Assembly: GCF_012489685.1 (NCBI RefSeq)
Contig: NC_080044.1
Coordinates: 60,007,507 to 60,071,506 of the forward strand
Direction: 5' to 3'
DNA from: Lotus japonicus
Taxonomy: Eukaryota > Streptophyta > Magnoliopsida > Fabales > Fabaceae
DNA: 64,000 nt
Below the pieces are notes generated by a model, which saw only the letters and a program-made list of their open reading frames with translations, was not told the origin of the DNA and made no database searches. Both the position numbers and the translations under genes were made by a program. Shown here in pieces: positions 47,100 through 58,587 of this stretch (positions within the stretch are counted from its first letter, which is position 1; the number at the start of each line of letters is the position of its first letter).

Positions 47100-47235
47100 G
47101 TACCAAGAAGTATTACTACAATGTTCAATGCAGAGCTTGGTATATTTGGCAAAGCTCTGCTAACAACATAGAAATCAACCTTAATAGTCAAATTCTTGAG
47201 CCTCACTTCCACAATTGGAGCTTTGCTCCTAAGTC
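47100..47235 (-). pseudogene. ABCG (PDR-type) transporter exon fragment
   Basis: On -, after the acceptor TTGTCTTAG, the frame reads IVEVRLKNLTIKVDFYVVSR followed by ALPNIPSSALN. This matches the N-terminal region of full-size plant ABCG/PDR transporters (usual form VEVRFE-L-V-A-VYVGSRALPTL-N--LN). Only this exon is present, with no nucleotide-binding domain nearby. It lies on the same strand as the two Helitron-like termini at 45083 and 46258, so it may have been captured by a Helitron. Confidence 0.65.
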
Positions 47236-50200
47236 CTAAGACAATAGAAATAATCAATCAGTTCAAATCATCTATATATTATATTGGGATCAAATACATG
47301 ATTCAGTGATTTGATTTTATCTTAAACATAAATTTGACTGATTCTTCTAAAAGTTAATAAAGGGCATAAACAGTGGCTAAAAGCTAGGTTAGCCTCAAAG
47401 TAAAATGTTTGATTAGAAGGTTAGCCTCAAAGTGACACACAACTGACATAAAAGCAGTAAAAATGAATCTATGCTGCCCTAAACCACCTTCTTAGAGAAG
47501 GAGAAAAGCAATGTAAGCATACTTGGAAAAAGGAGTAGACTTGAATCAGGACGGAACACAAACTTGACATCAATTGCGAGCATTTATGGTTTTAATTTTA
47601 ACCATTCAAGAATTACCTCTCAAGAAATCTAATTCCCAAACCTCCATTGAAACAATGGTTAATCGGGGAATAGAGTTCCAGAAACTTGACCAAAATACTA
47701 AACATCAAATTGTTTTCCCATCTTAAGAGTGGAAAAGAAAATTTCTTCAAAAGGTGCATAATTTCTGAATGCGATCACTCCTTCAATTACACAAAAATAG
47801 TACTCCAAATACAACAATAGAAGGTTTTATATGAAAAGAACATACATTTGTATAAGAAATCAGATGCATAATCAACAATGGTACAATTATCAAACTGACA
47901 AAGGTAGCATAGTCACTTGTTAAAATTAAATTAACTAACAGTTATTGATCGTGAGAGATAGAATTTAAAAAATAAAACCAAAATAAACTTGGATGATCAT
48001 TATTTCTCGCCATCCCATAAAAAAAAGTGCAAAAAATCAGTTTGAAATAACATACCTTAGGTACAAACATAGTTGTTAGAGCATTTAAAAATCCTCCAAT
48101 CATCTATCCCTCTTCTAATCGTGCTGAAACAAAGAATTCACACACACCTTTTAGGACCTTGCTGGGAGCAAGCAAGATGCATCCTCCAATCCAAAGAATA
48201 TAGTTGAAGAATGTATCCAACATCAAATGCCTAAATCACCACAAACTACATTTATATCCAATCTGTTTGCATCCAACATCAAAATCCTTCTCCAATAATG
48301 GCTATAATACACTGTTAGTCATATTTGTTTAAGAATCTAGTTGTATTTGAGTTCATGTTTCTGGAAAACTCATGCTTCGTGTACATGTTCAATTGTCCAT
48401 GTATCTTGGTTGAGTGTGTATTTTAATATATTTTGAGTCGGTTATTGCTTTCTTTTATTGATTATTAAAATTATAATGGAATTAATTAATTTATGATATT
48501 AGGAGATTGAGTTTGTTAGAAATAAGATATGATAGTTATATGTTTGCTTTTTGAATTTTAAGTCGAGTTGCAGGTACATATAAGAGATGAGATGGTTGAT
48601 GCAGTATCTTAGTTAATTAGCAAAAATATTTTAAAATTTTGATATTTTATAATCTCAGCACTACATATTTTATTTTTATACTGTAGATCATGAAAAAAAT
48701 AAAAGGAGAAATCAGGGAATTCCGGTAAATATGCAGTAAATTAGGCTAGAGAATTTTCCTAATTTGAAGAGATAATGAAAACGGTTTCAAAATTTATTTT
48801 GAAAATAAATTTAGTAATGAGTAATCTAGGTAAATCTTAGATAATTAGAGCAAATATTTTGAAATATGGAATGACACGTGTTAATAGAAGAGAAACTTTC
48901 TAATGGAATAACACATGAAATTTTTTATAAACAAAAAATAATAAATTACCTAGTTTATCACCTAAAATAGCACGGCTCTACAATCAAGAGATGAGGAATT
49001 TAAAATTTTCATTTACATTAAATATAATGTTACATGGTGGCTGATTTTTTTTTAGTGATTTTTGCTAATTTTTACTTTGATTTTACGTAATTTCTAGTCA
49101 AAAAAACGTTGATATTTCATGTTTATTTTTAATTCATGAGTGTATGATATATTTATTGAATGAAATTAAAATATGAATTAAAGAGTGTGCATCCCAGTAT
49201 TTCCAGGTCGAAGTTTAGAAAATATTTTTTTAATTAAGATAAAATCAAGAAATAAACAATCTAAATTCTAATCAAATAAAAAATTTAATATAAATTACAC
49301 ATAAATAATAGTACTCAATAAAATTAATATAACACAAATCCACTACTACTATGCAATGCCTACAAACAACAATCAGGATTAGAGTCCCAACAAAAGAAAT
49401 GGGTATCTAAACAACTTATTTCTTGCTCTCAACCACCACTCCACTTGTTCTTAATTTCTTATCTTATCTTGAAAAGCTGAAAAAAATCCTTAATGCATAA
49501 ACATTTATCATTATCAACAATCACCATGTCAATGACTATTCAAGCTTATCAGCAATCACATTCCACTCCAAAACCAGTAATTTTATACAGAAACAGGAAA
49601 GCTTTTGAGAGAGTAAACTAGAACCATTTACATGCAACTAACTGAAATTCTTGTCATTGAACAGTTATCACCGACAACTTGTTACAGGAATGCTACAATG
49701 ATTACTAGCATTTTTGGATAACTTCTCTTTCCTAATAATCAATTATAACACCCAGAAGCTACTCAAAAGCTTCTCCGTAATTTTTTTTATCACTTTAGAA
49801 TAAATTGTAGATGGACTTTGAAACACGCAGTTAGTAATTCCTCCTGATACAGAATGGACAAAACAATGCGTTTTGAGGGTGATGATATGTCTCTATGACT
49901 CTACAGGTAAAGTAAAGTTAAGGTAAAAGTCTACAGAACACTCTAATCATACATGCTATCACCTAAGACGACCCACAGTGCATATTTGAATGCACGGTGA
50001 AAAAACAGGGTGAAGTCAAAATCACGATAGACAATCACAAAAATTAAGGGAATTGAAGTTGTTTCTATCAACCGTGATTTAAGCTCACCGTGATTTTCTA
50101 CTATGTATCCAAACATGCACAAAAAAAGGAAGAGGATATACAGAGGCATACTTGAAGAGAAAAAACTCCCATGTATTATTTTCCTCTTTGGGATTTCAGA

Positions 50201-50308
50201 ATTTCACAAATTTTGTTGAGGTTGGCAATGGGGGAGCCTCTCAGAACTGTAACAAATGAGAATGATGATTATGTCTCAAAGGGAATTTTACCATTGGACT
50301 TTCAGAGT
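47236..50308. other. Intergenic, no gene supported
   Basis: AT-rich. A stretch near 49247-49290 (ATCAAGAAATAAACAATCTA...) resembles the first 40 bases of the window, another sign of a shared dispersed repeat family. The last several hundred bases probably include the 3' UTR of the kinase gene that follows on -. Confidence 0.4.
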
Positions 50309-53300
50309 TCAGATCCCTTCTCTTATGGGACTTGTGGACTTTTCCTCTGCTCTAGACGGGTTACGTGAATGTCTCATGACTGGAAGGTGCTCCAAGGTAG
50401 CCAAAACCTCAGACATCTGTGGTCTAATCTTGGCCTCACTAATACATTGTAATGCAAGGCTTGAAATTACACAAGCTTGCCTCTGAGAGTACTGTCCTTC
50501 TAACTTGGTGTCCATGATCCGGAACAACTTCCTCCTATTATCCAAATAGGGTCTTGCCCAATCAACTAGATTACGTTCTACTCCAGATGTTGTTATGTCA
50601 ACAGCATGGCGCCCAGAGAGTAGTTCCAACAACACAACCCCAAAGCTATAGACATCACACCTCGTGGTCAGCCGACCTGATAACGTACATAGAATGTAAA
50701 ATAATACCCCAAAGACAAAATTTTAAATACAATTTCGACTGTTAAGAATTTTTTGTTTTCAGAACATATTTTTGCGTTGTGACAAAAACAATTGTGAGCT
50801 AGTAATAGGTGAATGTTATATCAAAATATTTTGCAAGACAAAGCACAACATTGCTCCCCAAAAAGAGGATAACGAGTCATTTCACTTAAGAGGACAACAT
50901 ATTTTTTATAAACCAGAAAGCATGAAAAAAAAAGCAAAGATCAAACCTGTAGCAATATATTCAGGGGCAGCATAGCCTTGCGTGCCCAGGACTTGAGTGG
51001 AAACATGAGAACGATCACCAGTGGGTCCTGCTTTGGCCAATCCAAAGTCTGAGAGTTTTGCGTTAAATTCCTACATTTGTATTAAAACATATTAAGTTCA
51101 TGTTTGAAAATCATTCTATTGTTGATACTAGAGCCAAAGTCAAATCTACGGAGAAGTTAGGTGTCAGAATTGATAATGAGAAAAAGAAGCTGATGGACTA
51201 CTAGGATACTAAATTTAAATTGAACTTTCAATCATCGATTGAAAGTGAGCTGCTTCATTAAATCTAGGAATGCATTTTATTTTAAATGACCAGGAAAGGA
51301 AGAAGGGTTAAGAATAAAATAGATGAGAAGAAAATAAAAATAAAAGATGTAGCTAATTGAGGGTTACACCAACCCATGCATAGTTTGCAAGTATTTTCCC
51401 CAAATTCCCACAAGCCACAGAAACATTGCAGTGCTAATACTTTACCAACATACCGAATCTAATAAAATATTAGAAGCCTTGAAATCACGGTAGATAATTT
51501 GTTGATCAGAGTCATGTAGGAAGGTGAGACCTCGAGCAGCACCAACAACAACTTTGATTCTTGTTGCCCAAGGAAGTAGTTTTTCCTCTACAATTAACAG
51601 TTCCACATTGATTAAAGCATATTCAGTGGCACGTTTTGAAAAAATTTAGGTGATATCAAACATATTTGATAGCTTGATTTGCTAAATGTTATATCAGACC
51701 ATAGTAAGTGTACTCCTCTATGAAATTACTTAGAGTCTGTTTGGATATGAACCAAAGAACACTTATTAGAGGTTATCTACTAAAAAAAGCACTAGATAAG
51801 ATCCAACAAGTGTTGTTTAGTCTACATCCAAGAGGGTTTTTAAGCTACTAAAGGCAGCAACATACTGCGAAACAGATGATTTTCCAAGCATTCATTGGGC
51901 ATGTACTCATAAACTAGAAGTCGGTTATCTCCATCCAGGCAGTATCCAATAAGTTTGACAAGATTCGGATGATCAAGTTGGCCAAGATAATTGAGTTCAG
52001 ACTGTACAACAAAGTAAACTATGAGTAGAGTTTGATTCATTCAGGGCAATGAAAAAACAGCAAAATTAAAGGCTCATGAATAGAAGCAACCTACCAGCCA
52101 TTCTTTATGCCCTTGAAAACCTTCAGGCTTAAGCTTCTTCACAGCTACAACCATTCCAGATCTAGGCCATGTAGCCCCAAGGAATTGACCATCAATCCAC
52201 CCCTTATAGACATGTCCAAATCCCCCTTCTCCAATTAGACTATCAAGACTAAAATTTTTAGTGGCATTCTTAAGATCCTTGAATGTGAAGGCTGTTAAGT
52301 GTGGGGACGAAAGTATGTCTCCTTCAGATCTTGGAGTGGGGAGAATCTCAGGTTTACCTCCTTTACTGTATCCATGCGCCGTCGGACCTGTATGAGCTAA
52401 CAACTGGGTGCTTCTATGAGGAACTTTTGTAGCATCTACAAAATGATTTTCATTTTAGTAAAAGGAAACGCTGTTCTGTAAGAAACAAAAAGAGTAATCT
52501 GTAAAGATTACCAAATAAGATGCACAACAAACGAATATCAAAGTCCTAAAGATTTTTTTAATTATCACTTCTCCAATACTGAATTATTATAATCAAGGGT
52601 TTAAATTGCGGTTCGCGACCGCAATCGTGGCCGCAACATAAAGGGATTTGAACTGCCCGCATCAGCATCGCGACCACAATTGCTACCACATTTTGTCTGC
52701 AATTACGCAACGCGGTTGCGGGAATTTTAAAACCCTGCTAGTACGTCCTTCCAACTATAAAAATGAAAGCACGAGAAAACATTACAGTGAGGTGCTGTCA
52801 AGCACACTATTTGGTATGTGGGGACTACTACAACATTCAAAACAAAAAGGTCCTCTTAAGAAACCATAGTAGAAGCATATACATTGAATTTCACTTTGTC
52901 AACTGAGACAAAAAAGAAGATAGTTTTGCTTTATATTCATTGATACATCCAATTTGGGTGAGGTAAATATAAGTATACTATTTCCGTGCCTTGCACTGGC
53001 CGGGGTCCCATCCCCTCCCCCTAAATTTTATTGTTCACCAAAAATTCATTCATACATACTAACAATGACTTAATAACCAACTAGATAAAAGATGACCTAG
53101 TCAATAACAAAGCATATTCAAAAACCACAACCATTTCCTTCAAAACCGCATCAGGAAGAAAATAATTCTCACTTCTAAACTAAAATCAAAACATCATATG
53201 AGAAACTCAGAAGAAAAACATGTCACTCTGCGCTCTGGAAGCAGTGACAACTATTGGAAACTAAATAAGAAAAACACATCATGATCTCCCAATTCCCATA

Positions 53301-53440
53301 TCAACAATGGCATAACATTTATTTTGCATGCACATAAAAAGAAACATGTTGGGAAAAAACATACCACAAGGTGCAGAACTGGGTTGGAAACTCAGAAGTT
53401 TATCATCAACCTTGGAACGTGCTCCAAAACAATTTCCCAT
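50309..53440 (-). CDS. Receptor-like cytoplasmic kinase, RLCK-VII / PBL type
   Basis: Six coding exons on -: 53440-53365, 52435-52095, 52001-51866, 51587-51454, 51070-50947, 50676-50309. All introns are GT-AG and all junctions join in phase, giving 392 residues. The start MGNCFGA carries Gly-2 and Cys-4, the N-myristoylation/palmitoylation signal that tethers these kinases to the plasma membrane. Kinase motifs are present in order: glycine loop [17 protein letters not shown] lysine, SELNYLGQL helix with its Glu, [14 protein letters not shown] catalytic loop, [10 protein letters not shown] (DFG), activation segment with [15 protein letters not shown], and [16 protein letters not shown]. The [20 protein letters not shown] insert before the lysine is typical of RLCK-VII (PBL/APK1 group). 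These kinases relay signals from surface immune and growth receptors. No defect was seen, so the gene appears functional. Confidence 0.92.
52597..52737. mobile_element. MITE-like insertion in RLCK intron 1
   Basis: About 140 bp in the first intron (52436-53364). The ends are AGGGTTTAAATTGCGG and the inverted CCGCAA-type GCGGGAATTTTAAAACCCT. The interior is GC-rich with repeated GCGACCGCAA/GGCCGCAA words, as in plant MITEs often grouped with hAT. The target duplication could not be fixed. Confidence 0.5.
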
Positions 53441-54327
53441 CAGAGCAACCAACCTTATTTGAAAACCCCAGAAAAGAAAAAAATCAATTCAGCTTTATTC
53501 TCGGCATGCAATGTGACCTTCATCACATGTCAATCTCCTAACGCATTGTATTGTTGTTCTTTTGCATCATGTCCTTCTCCCGTGTTTCCAGAGAAGAACA
53601 CGAAAACAAAGAACCAAATTATGGTGTTGTTTCGTATTGCTTTATATGCATATGAACCCATTAACATTTGTTAGGATATACAGACAAGGTTACACATTTT
53701 GATTAGAACTTTCGTTGGTCTCAAATGCAACAAGTTGTTGCCAAGTGTACCAACATTTATTTTTCCTTTGATATACGCACACAAAGTTATTTCATGTTAA
53801 GGTGAATATGAAAGCAAAAATGTCGCCGGTAGATAGCCAGTTTCTTTAAGCATAAGTTTAAAGTTCAATTTATGAGCGATGCATATATGATCGAAAAATG
53901 ATTTGTTTTGAGAGGACACTTACATTGATTTTCAAGTTTCGAGGGATTAGTCTCATAAAAAATACAACTAAATAGATTAGCGTAGAGTCGAGATTCACAA
54001 CTCTTATAAATTGGAAATACATTTTACCAATTTTATATTCAATTACTTAATATTAATTTTTTTTTTACTAAATATTCAATTGTAATTTTTTAATTTATGC
54101 AAATTGTATTTAAATATTTTGTTAATCATGAAATGTGACAAAATATCGAGAAATACTATTAACAGGCATACTCTCTTTCGAACACTCTCTCATTTAGTGA
54201 TTATAGTTTATGTGGGATCCATTAAAATATATAGTGCTCACTTTCAATTTAGTGTAACTCACATAAATTTTGATAAATAAAGAATTTTTTTTGTTATTTA
54301 TATATACTCATGTCTTCTGTTTCTGTA
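53441..54327. other. Upstream region of the RLCK gene
   Basis: Expected to hold the 5' UTR and promoter of the - strand kinase gene. I could not pick a convincing TATA box. The remainder is AT-rich without an ORF of interest. Confidence 0.4.
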
Positions 54328-54437
54328 GGATAGTTCAAGTGAAAGGAGCTGGAGACATATGAGTTGGGTAGGGGGAGGTCCAGGGATCGATTCCTGGCGG
54401 GTCAAATTTATCTTTACGATGTACCAAAAAAAATATT
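54328..54437 (+). mobile_element. tRNA-derived SINE
   Basis: Contains an A-box-like GTTCAAGTGAAAGGAGC (about 54333-54349) and a B-box-like GGATCGATTCC (54384-54394) at tRNA-like spacing, followed by ACCAAAAAAAAT. This is the internal RNA polymerase III promoter layout of plant SINEs. It is too degenerate and long to be a tRNA gene. Confidence 0.65.
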
Positions 54438-55056
54438 CATGTCTTTCTAAAAAAGGAAGATATAGATGGTAATTTGGTATGCACTAATTTGTTATGTCCT
54501 TCATATATTTTTCTGTTAATTATTTAAATTGAGATCATGGTGATGAATGAGGACAGTGCACAAGCTCTTCTATATATCTTTTATTTGCTGGGAATCGAAT
54601 CTTATTCTATGTTTTAAAAACACTTTAAAAAAATGTTTGAGTCAAGAGTTCTTCTAGTTTTATGGGGCTATATAGATATATTTTTTTGGCTTAACTGCAT
54701 TTTCCCCCCTTCATCTATCGCGGTTGAACAATTTGGGCCACAAATGTTCAAATGACCAATTTTGGTCTGGAAATTTTGATTTGTGAAAATTTGGTAATTT
54801 TTCCGCTACTCTCTCATCCAATGTTTAACAAAAATGGTTAATGCAATGTATATAATAATATTTTATTATCACTTAGATCACGTTACGCTCTTTTTTCTAC
54901 CCTATCACTCTGTATCCCCCTCCCACTTTCTTAACTAAGCCGCTCTCAACTCTCATATCACCTCCACACAAATTCATTTTAAATCATATCATAATTGATA
55001 TTCTATAATTTTTTTCGAAAATAGAATAATTTATTGAAATAAGAAGCTTCCAAGAG
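54438..55056. other. AT-rich spacer
   Basis: No ORF. A one-sided motif GGCTTAACTGCATTTTCCCCCC near 54691 resembles a Mutator-type MITE end, but no inverted partner was found. Confidence 0.4.
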
Positions 55057-55073
55057 AACAACCCTCTCAAAGT

Positions 55074-55363
55074 TTATTGAGTCTCTTGGTGGGTTTGAGC
55101 GGCCCCTTGAGTTTTGGTTGTTCTTTTCCTATGGTTTTTTGAGGGGTTTTGGTGGTGTTGCTGACCTTTAGGGGGAGTTTATTCTGAGGATATATTCCTT
55201 TGGGTTTTTTTTTTTTGTATATGGAGGGAGTGCTTTTGGTAGGTGTTGTATAGAGTGCTTGTGATTTTTGTTAGAGCTGTAGCTCTTTCCCCCTGCTGTT
55301 TTTGAAGAGGGTGGGTTGCTTCCCCTCTTTTATTTTTAATATTATTGCTTTTGCTTTAAAAAA
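55074..55363 (+). mobile_element. 5'-truncated LINE (L1-type 3' end)
   Basis: About 290 bases ending in an A-run, flanked by the same 17-mer AACAACCCTCTCAAAGT at 55057-55073 and 55364-55380. A long target duplication plus a poly-A tail is the signature of target-primed reverse transcription. Only the 3' UTR is present, with no coding sequence. A related 3' end lies near 41490-41605 (TTCTCTTCAATAAATTG then TCAAAAAAAA). Confidence 0.85.
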
Positions 55364-56327
55364 AACAACCCTCTCAAAGTAAGGAAAACACAAATAAGAG
55401 TAGCAAACAACTCAAGGTTGCATCCTAAACCATCCAAGACAAACAAAAGACAGGAAAATAAAAACTAAAGTAGCATCAGCATAATACATTGGTATAACCT
55501 TGAAGTAACTGGGCGCCCATCACTCTGCACAGATGCAAAATCATTATAAAAGGATTATCTACATCTTCAAAAGGGAGAACTAGAATTAGGAAAGAAACCA
55601 AGGAGGAAAAACAGAGAGAGCTGAACCCAAGGAGGAAAGGAAGGAGCTTTGAGGCCGGTTGATCGTCCATTGAGCTGGAGACACGCCGAGGACACCGCCG
55701 ATCATCGTCTTCTTCATCTTTTCTCTTTGTAAGCCCATATAGCATCCATGACTATGGATAACTAAAGCTTTCTTGTTGGGATTGGATGTATTCTTTTATC
55801 TTAGATGTCTCCATCTTGATTCTCATGTATAAATTCATGTTTCTATGTGTTGATTTCAATGATCTATCTTGCTGATGACCCGAGATTTATTATATGTTTG
55901 TCGAGTCCTTCTTATTTCTTTCTTTTCCTTTTTGAGTCCTTTATTGAGTTTTAAGTCAAGTTGAGTCACTTTTTAATTCATAATTGCATCTACATTAGTT
56001 TAGGTGTTTTTAATCTATTTATTTGATATTTTTATTAGTTTTAGTTAGAGAGTAATTCCTATGGTCAGATTTGAGCTGAAATCTTGTGAAAATAATGAGT
56101 GTTGATGGTCTTATGAGGGTTTTATTTGCTGAATTGAATGAAGGGATAATGAATTATCATGATTAATGAGATGTTCCCATGAGTTACATTGTTGTTTTGA
56201 TGGATTCTTGAGGTTCTTTTCAGGTTTGAATAGGTTTTTGATGCAAATGATGATGGTTGAAGGCCAAGTAATGAGACATGATGATAGGTGAAGAGGGAGT
56301 TACAAAATTGGGGAAGAATCTGATGAA

Positions 56328-56490
56328 CCACGCATGTGTGCCGGCTATGCCACGCACATGCGTGGTAGTTATGTGCAAAGGAAGGCAGAAAAAGTTGATG
56401 GCCACGCATGTGCGCCGCCTAGGCCACGCACATGCGTGGTGGGCTGACCTGGGCACTTTATTTTTACAGATGTTCCACGCATGTGCGTGG
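56328..56490. repeat. CCACGCATGTGCGTGG near-palindrome array
   Basis: CCACGCA(CA/TG)TGCGTGG occurs at 56350-56365, 56424-56439 and 56475-56490, with half-copies at 56328 and 56402. Each is a nearly perfect palindrome. The array lies directly upstream of the TATA box at 56507, so it is placed like an LTR enhancer or protein-binding array. Confidence 0.85.
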
Positions 56491-56506
56491 TGTGCCGCTG
56501 GTAACT

Positions 56507-56518
56507 CTATAAATAGGG
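56507..56518 (+). promoter_or_regulatory. LTR TATA box of the Athila-like element
   Basis: CTATAAATAGGG, 16 bases after the palindromic array and about 235 bases before an AATAAA signal. Confidence 0.65.
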
Positions 56519-57886
56519 TTTTTGTAATTTCTTTTAGGTATCTTGTACTTTATTGAACAAAACTTAGAGGTTTAGGTTCTTGGAGCTTGTGGGAGGCTTC
56601 TTGACACTCTTATTTCAGGTTTTTGTTCTTTTAATTTGCATTATGAATTCCCTAGCCATGCTTGGCTAATTATCTTTGTACTTTGGGTGAAGTGAACCTT
56701 AGTTCTTATTATGGTTTGAACTTCTGAGTTTCTTATATGAATAAAGTTTCATTTCTATGTATCTCTTCTTTGTTTCAATACTCTCTTGAATGCATGCAAG
56801 TATTTGGCTTTCTTCTTGCACAACGGTAGTTGGTAAGGATTAAGGTACTTGGTATTAGATTGATTTGTTTGCTACCACTTAAGTATAAGGGTGAGAACTT
56901 ATTGTGTTGGCCTGAACATAGAACAATAATTCTTCAATTGTATTGGCTAGGTACTAAGGTATTAGGCTTAGCAACCTGAGATTGAATGATTTGCTTGATT
57001 AAGGTATTAACAAGTGAAGGTAAAGGCTACATCACCATAGAAGGGGTTCTAAAGTTCATATAAGGATTTGGCTGTAAGAAACATAATTGGATTAAGTGAA
57101 ACTTTAACCAAGGTACTTCTCTATCTAAAATACAATTCTTGCTTTTCATCAAAAGTGTGTTAAACACAACAAAACCTCAAACTTATATTGCTTTCTTTTC
57201 CACATTCTGAACACTAAACTCTTAGAACAAATTGATAAACAACTATCCTCGTGGTTCGATATCTTTTTATTACTTCGATCAATCTGTACACTTGCGGAAT
57301 TACTATCACTTGCTCTTAGTGCTTGTTTTAGAATGATCAACTAAAACTTGTTTTTGGGTTTGATTAAGTTAAGTAGTGGAAAGTAGTTACTTGAATCTGA
57401 AATAGATAGGATCATCTAGTGATTTTAAGTTCTAGGAATGGAATTAATTTCATTAGTCAAGTAACATCTAAGCTTAACACAACTTGTTTTCTTAATTATT
57501 CAAGGGATTGATGGTTAGAAAGTGAGTTGAATGATCCTTTTTACGAGGGAACTATGAAAAGGATAAGAAATGATGTGATGAAATTCAACATAGGAAGTAA
57601 TTTATATGTGAAATCATAAGGATACTGAAGAGTTAATCGGCGATATCCAATTCCAACTATTTTCTCAACTTGTTCACAACATGTTTTATTACTGCTTTTC
57701 TTTTGTGTCACAACGTATCTCAAAGCAATCAACCAAACGTTTCTTGAAGTCTTTGCTTAAGTAATTTAGCTAAAGAACGACATTGTATATCCAATTCCCT
57801 GAGGATGATAAAAACCCTTTACTGTACTACAATTGAATCTTGAAAGGGATTTGAAAGTAGTTGTGGTAAAAAATCTTTCAACAAAA

Positions 57887-57904
57887 TGGCGTCGTTGCTG
57901 GGGA
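57887..57904 (+). other. Primer-binding site, tRNA-Asp type
   Basis: TGGCGTCGTTGCTGGGGA, six bases after the LTR end. It resembles the TGGCGCCGTTGCCGGGGA site of Athila-type elements, with two C-to-T changes. Confidence 0.75.
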
Positions 57905-58041
57905 ATTGCGTCAATACATTTTCATTGCTTTAGCTTTATTATCTTGAGTAATTGTGAATATTGTATATAGTTTTTCTTTTCCTTTTACTTTCTATCTATG
58001 TTGTTATTCTCACATCTCTTTTGAGCTTTGAGTAAGGGGAG

Positions 58042-58587
58042 ATGTTGGAGCTTGGATTGAATGATGTTATCTTGGCACAAAATATGCTCTTGCAACAACA
58101 GCTGGAGAAGATGACAAAGCAATTGGCCAATCTTCCCAAGCAATTCTTGGAAATGCAAGAATCACCCTCCAATCAAAAGGGAATGAGATGTGAATTGTGT
58201 TTTGGAACTCATCCCACTGGTATGTGTGCTTCACAGGAAGAACACATGGATTACAGATGGAGGCAAGAACCAGAACCTTTCATTTGGCCACCACCATCAC
58301 ACCAATCATATGAACCACCAGAACAAGATAGAATTGCTAAGTTGGAAGATACGTTGATTCAGTTCATGCAAGTATCAATGATAAATCAAAAGAATACTGA
58401 GGCTTCCATCAAGAACTTGGAGGCTCAAATGGAGAAGTTGACTGAACAAATGGCTGAGCAACAACAAAGTAAATTAGCAGCCAATGATGAAGAGGTTGAT
58501 AGTGAGAAAATTGAGCAAAGTGAGAAGGTTAGTGGAAAAGAAAATGAGAAAGAAGCAGAGGATGAGGTAAACTCCAAATTTTGTTAA
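58042..58587 (+). pseudogene. gag: gag C-terminal fragment with zinc knuckle
   Basis: 181 codons from an ATG, without the N-terminal gag domain. A variant knuckle, CELCFGTHPTGMC (C-x2-C-x3-H-x4-C), lies at residues of about 53-65, as in Athila Gag. The rest is Gln/Glu/Lys-rich and coiled-coil-like, ending in an acidic Lys/Glu tail. The frame stops well before any protease. It begins only 150 bases after the primer site, so the upstream gag portion has been deleted. Confidence 0.7.

Larger units (their letters stand above)
55498..57880 (+). repeat. Left LTR of the Athila-like element (5' end missing)
   Basis: 55498-55873 and about 57314-57735 match the right LTR (offset about 6638 at the left). 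The 1.44-kb middle (55874 to about 57313) is absent from the right LTR. It holds a TATA box (CTATAAATAGGG, 56507-56518) and AATAAA (near 56742), so it is probably original LTR sequence that was deleted on the right. It ends AATCTTTCA just before the primer site. Confidence 0.75.

Noticed and set aside
54328..54437. Possible tRNA gene
   Set aside because: A and B boxes are present but there is no cloverleaf, and the length and A-rich tail fit a SINE.
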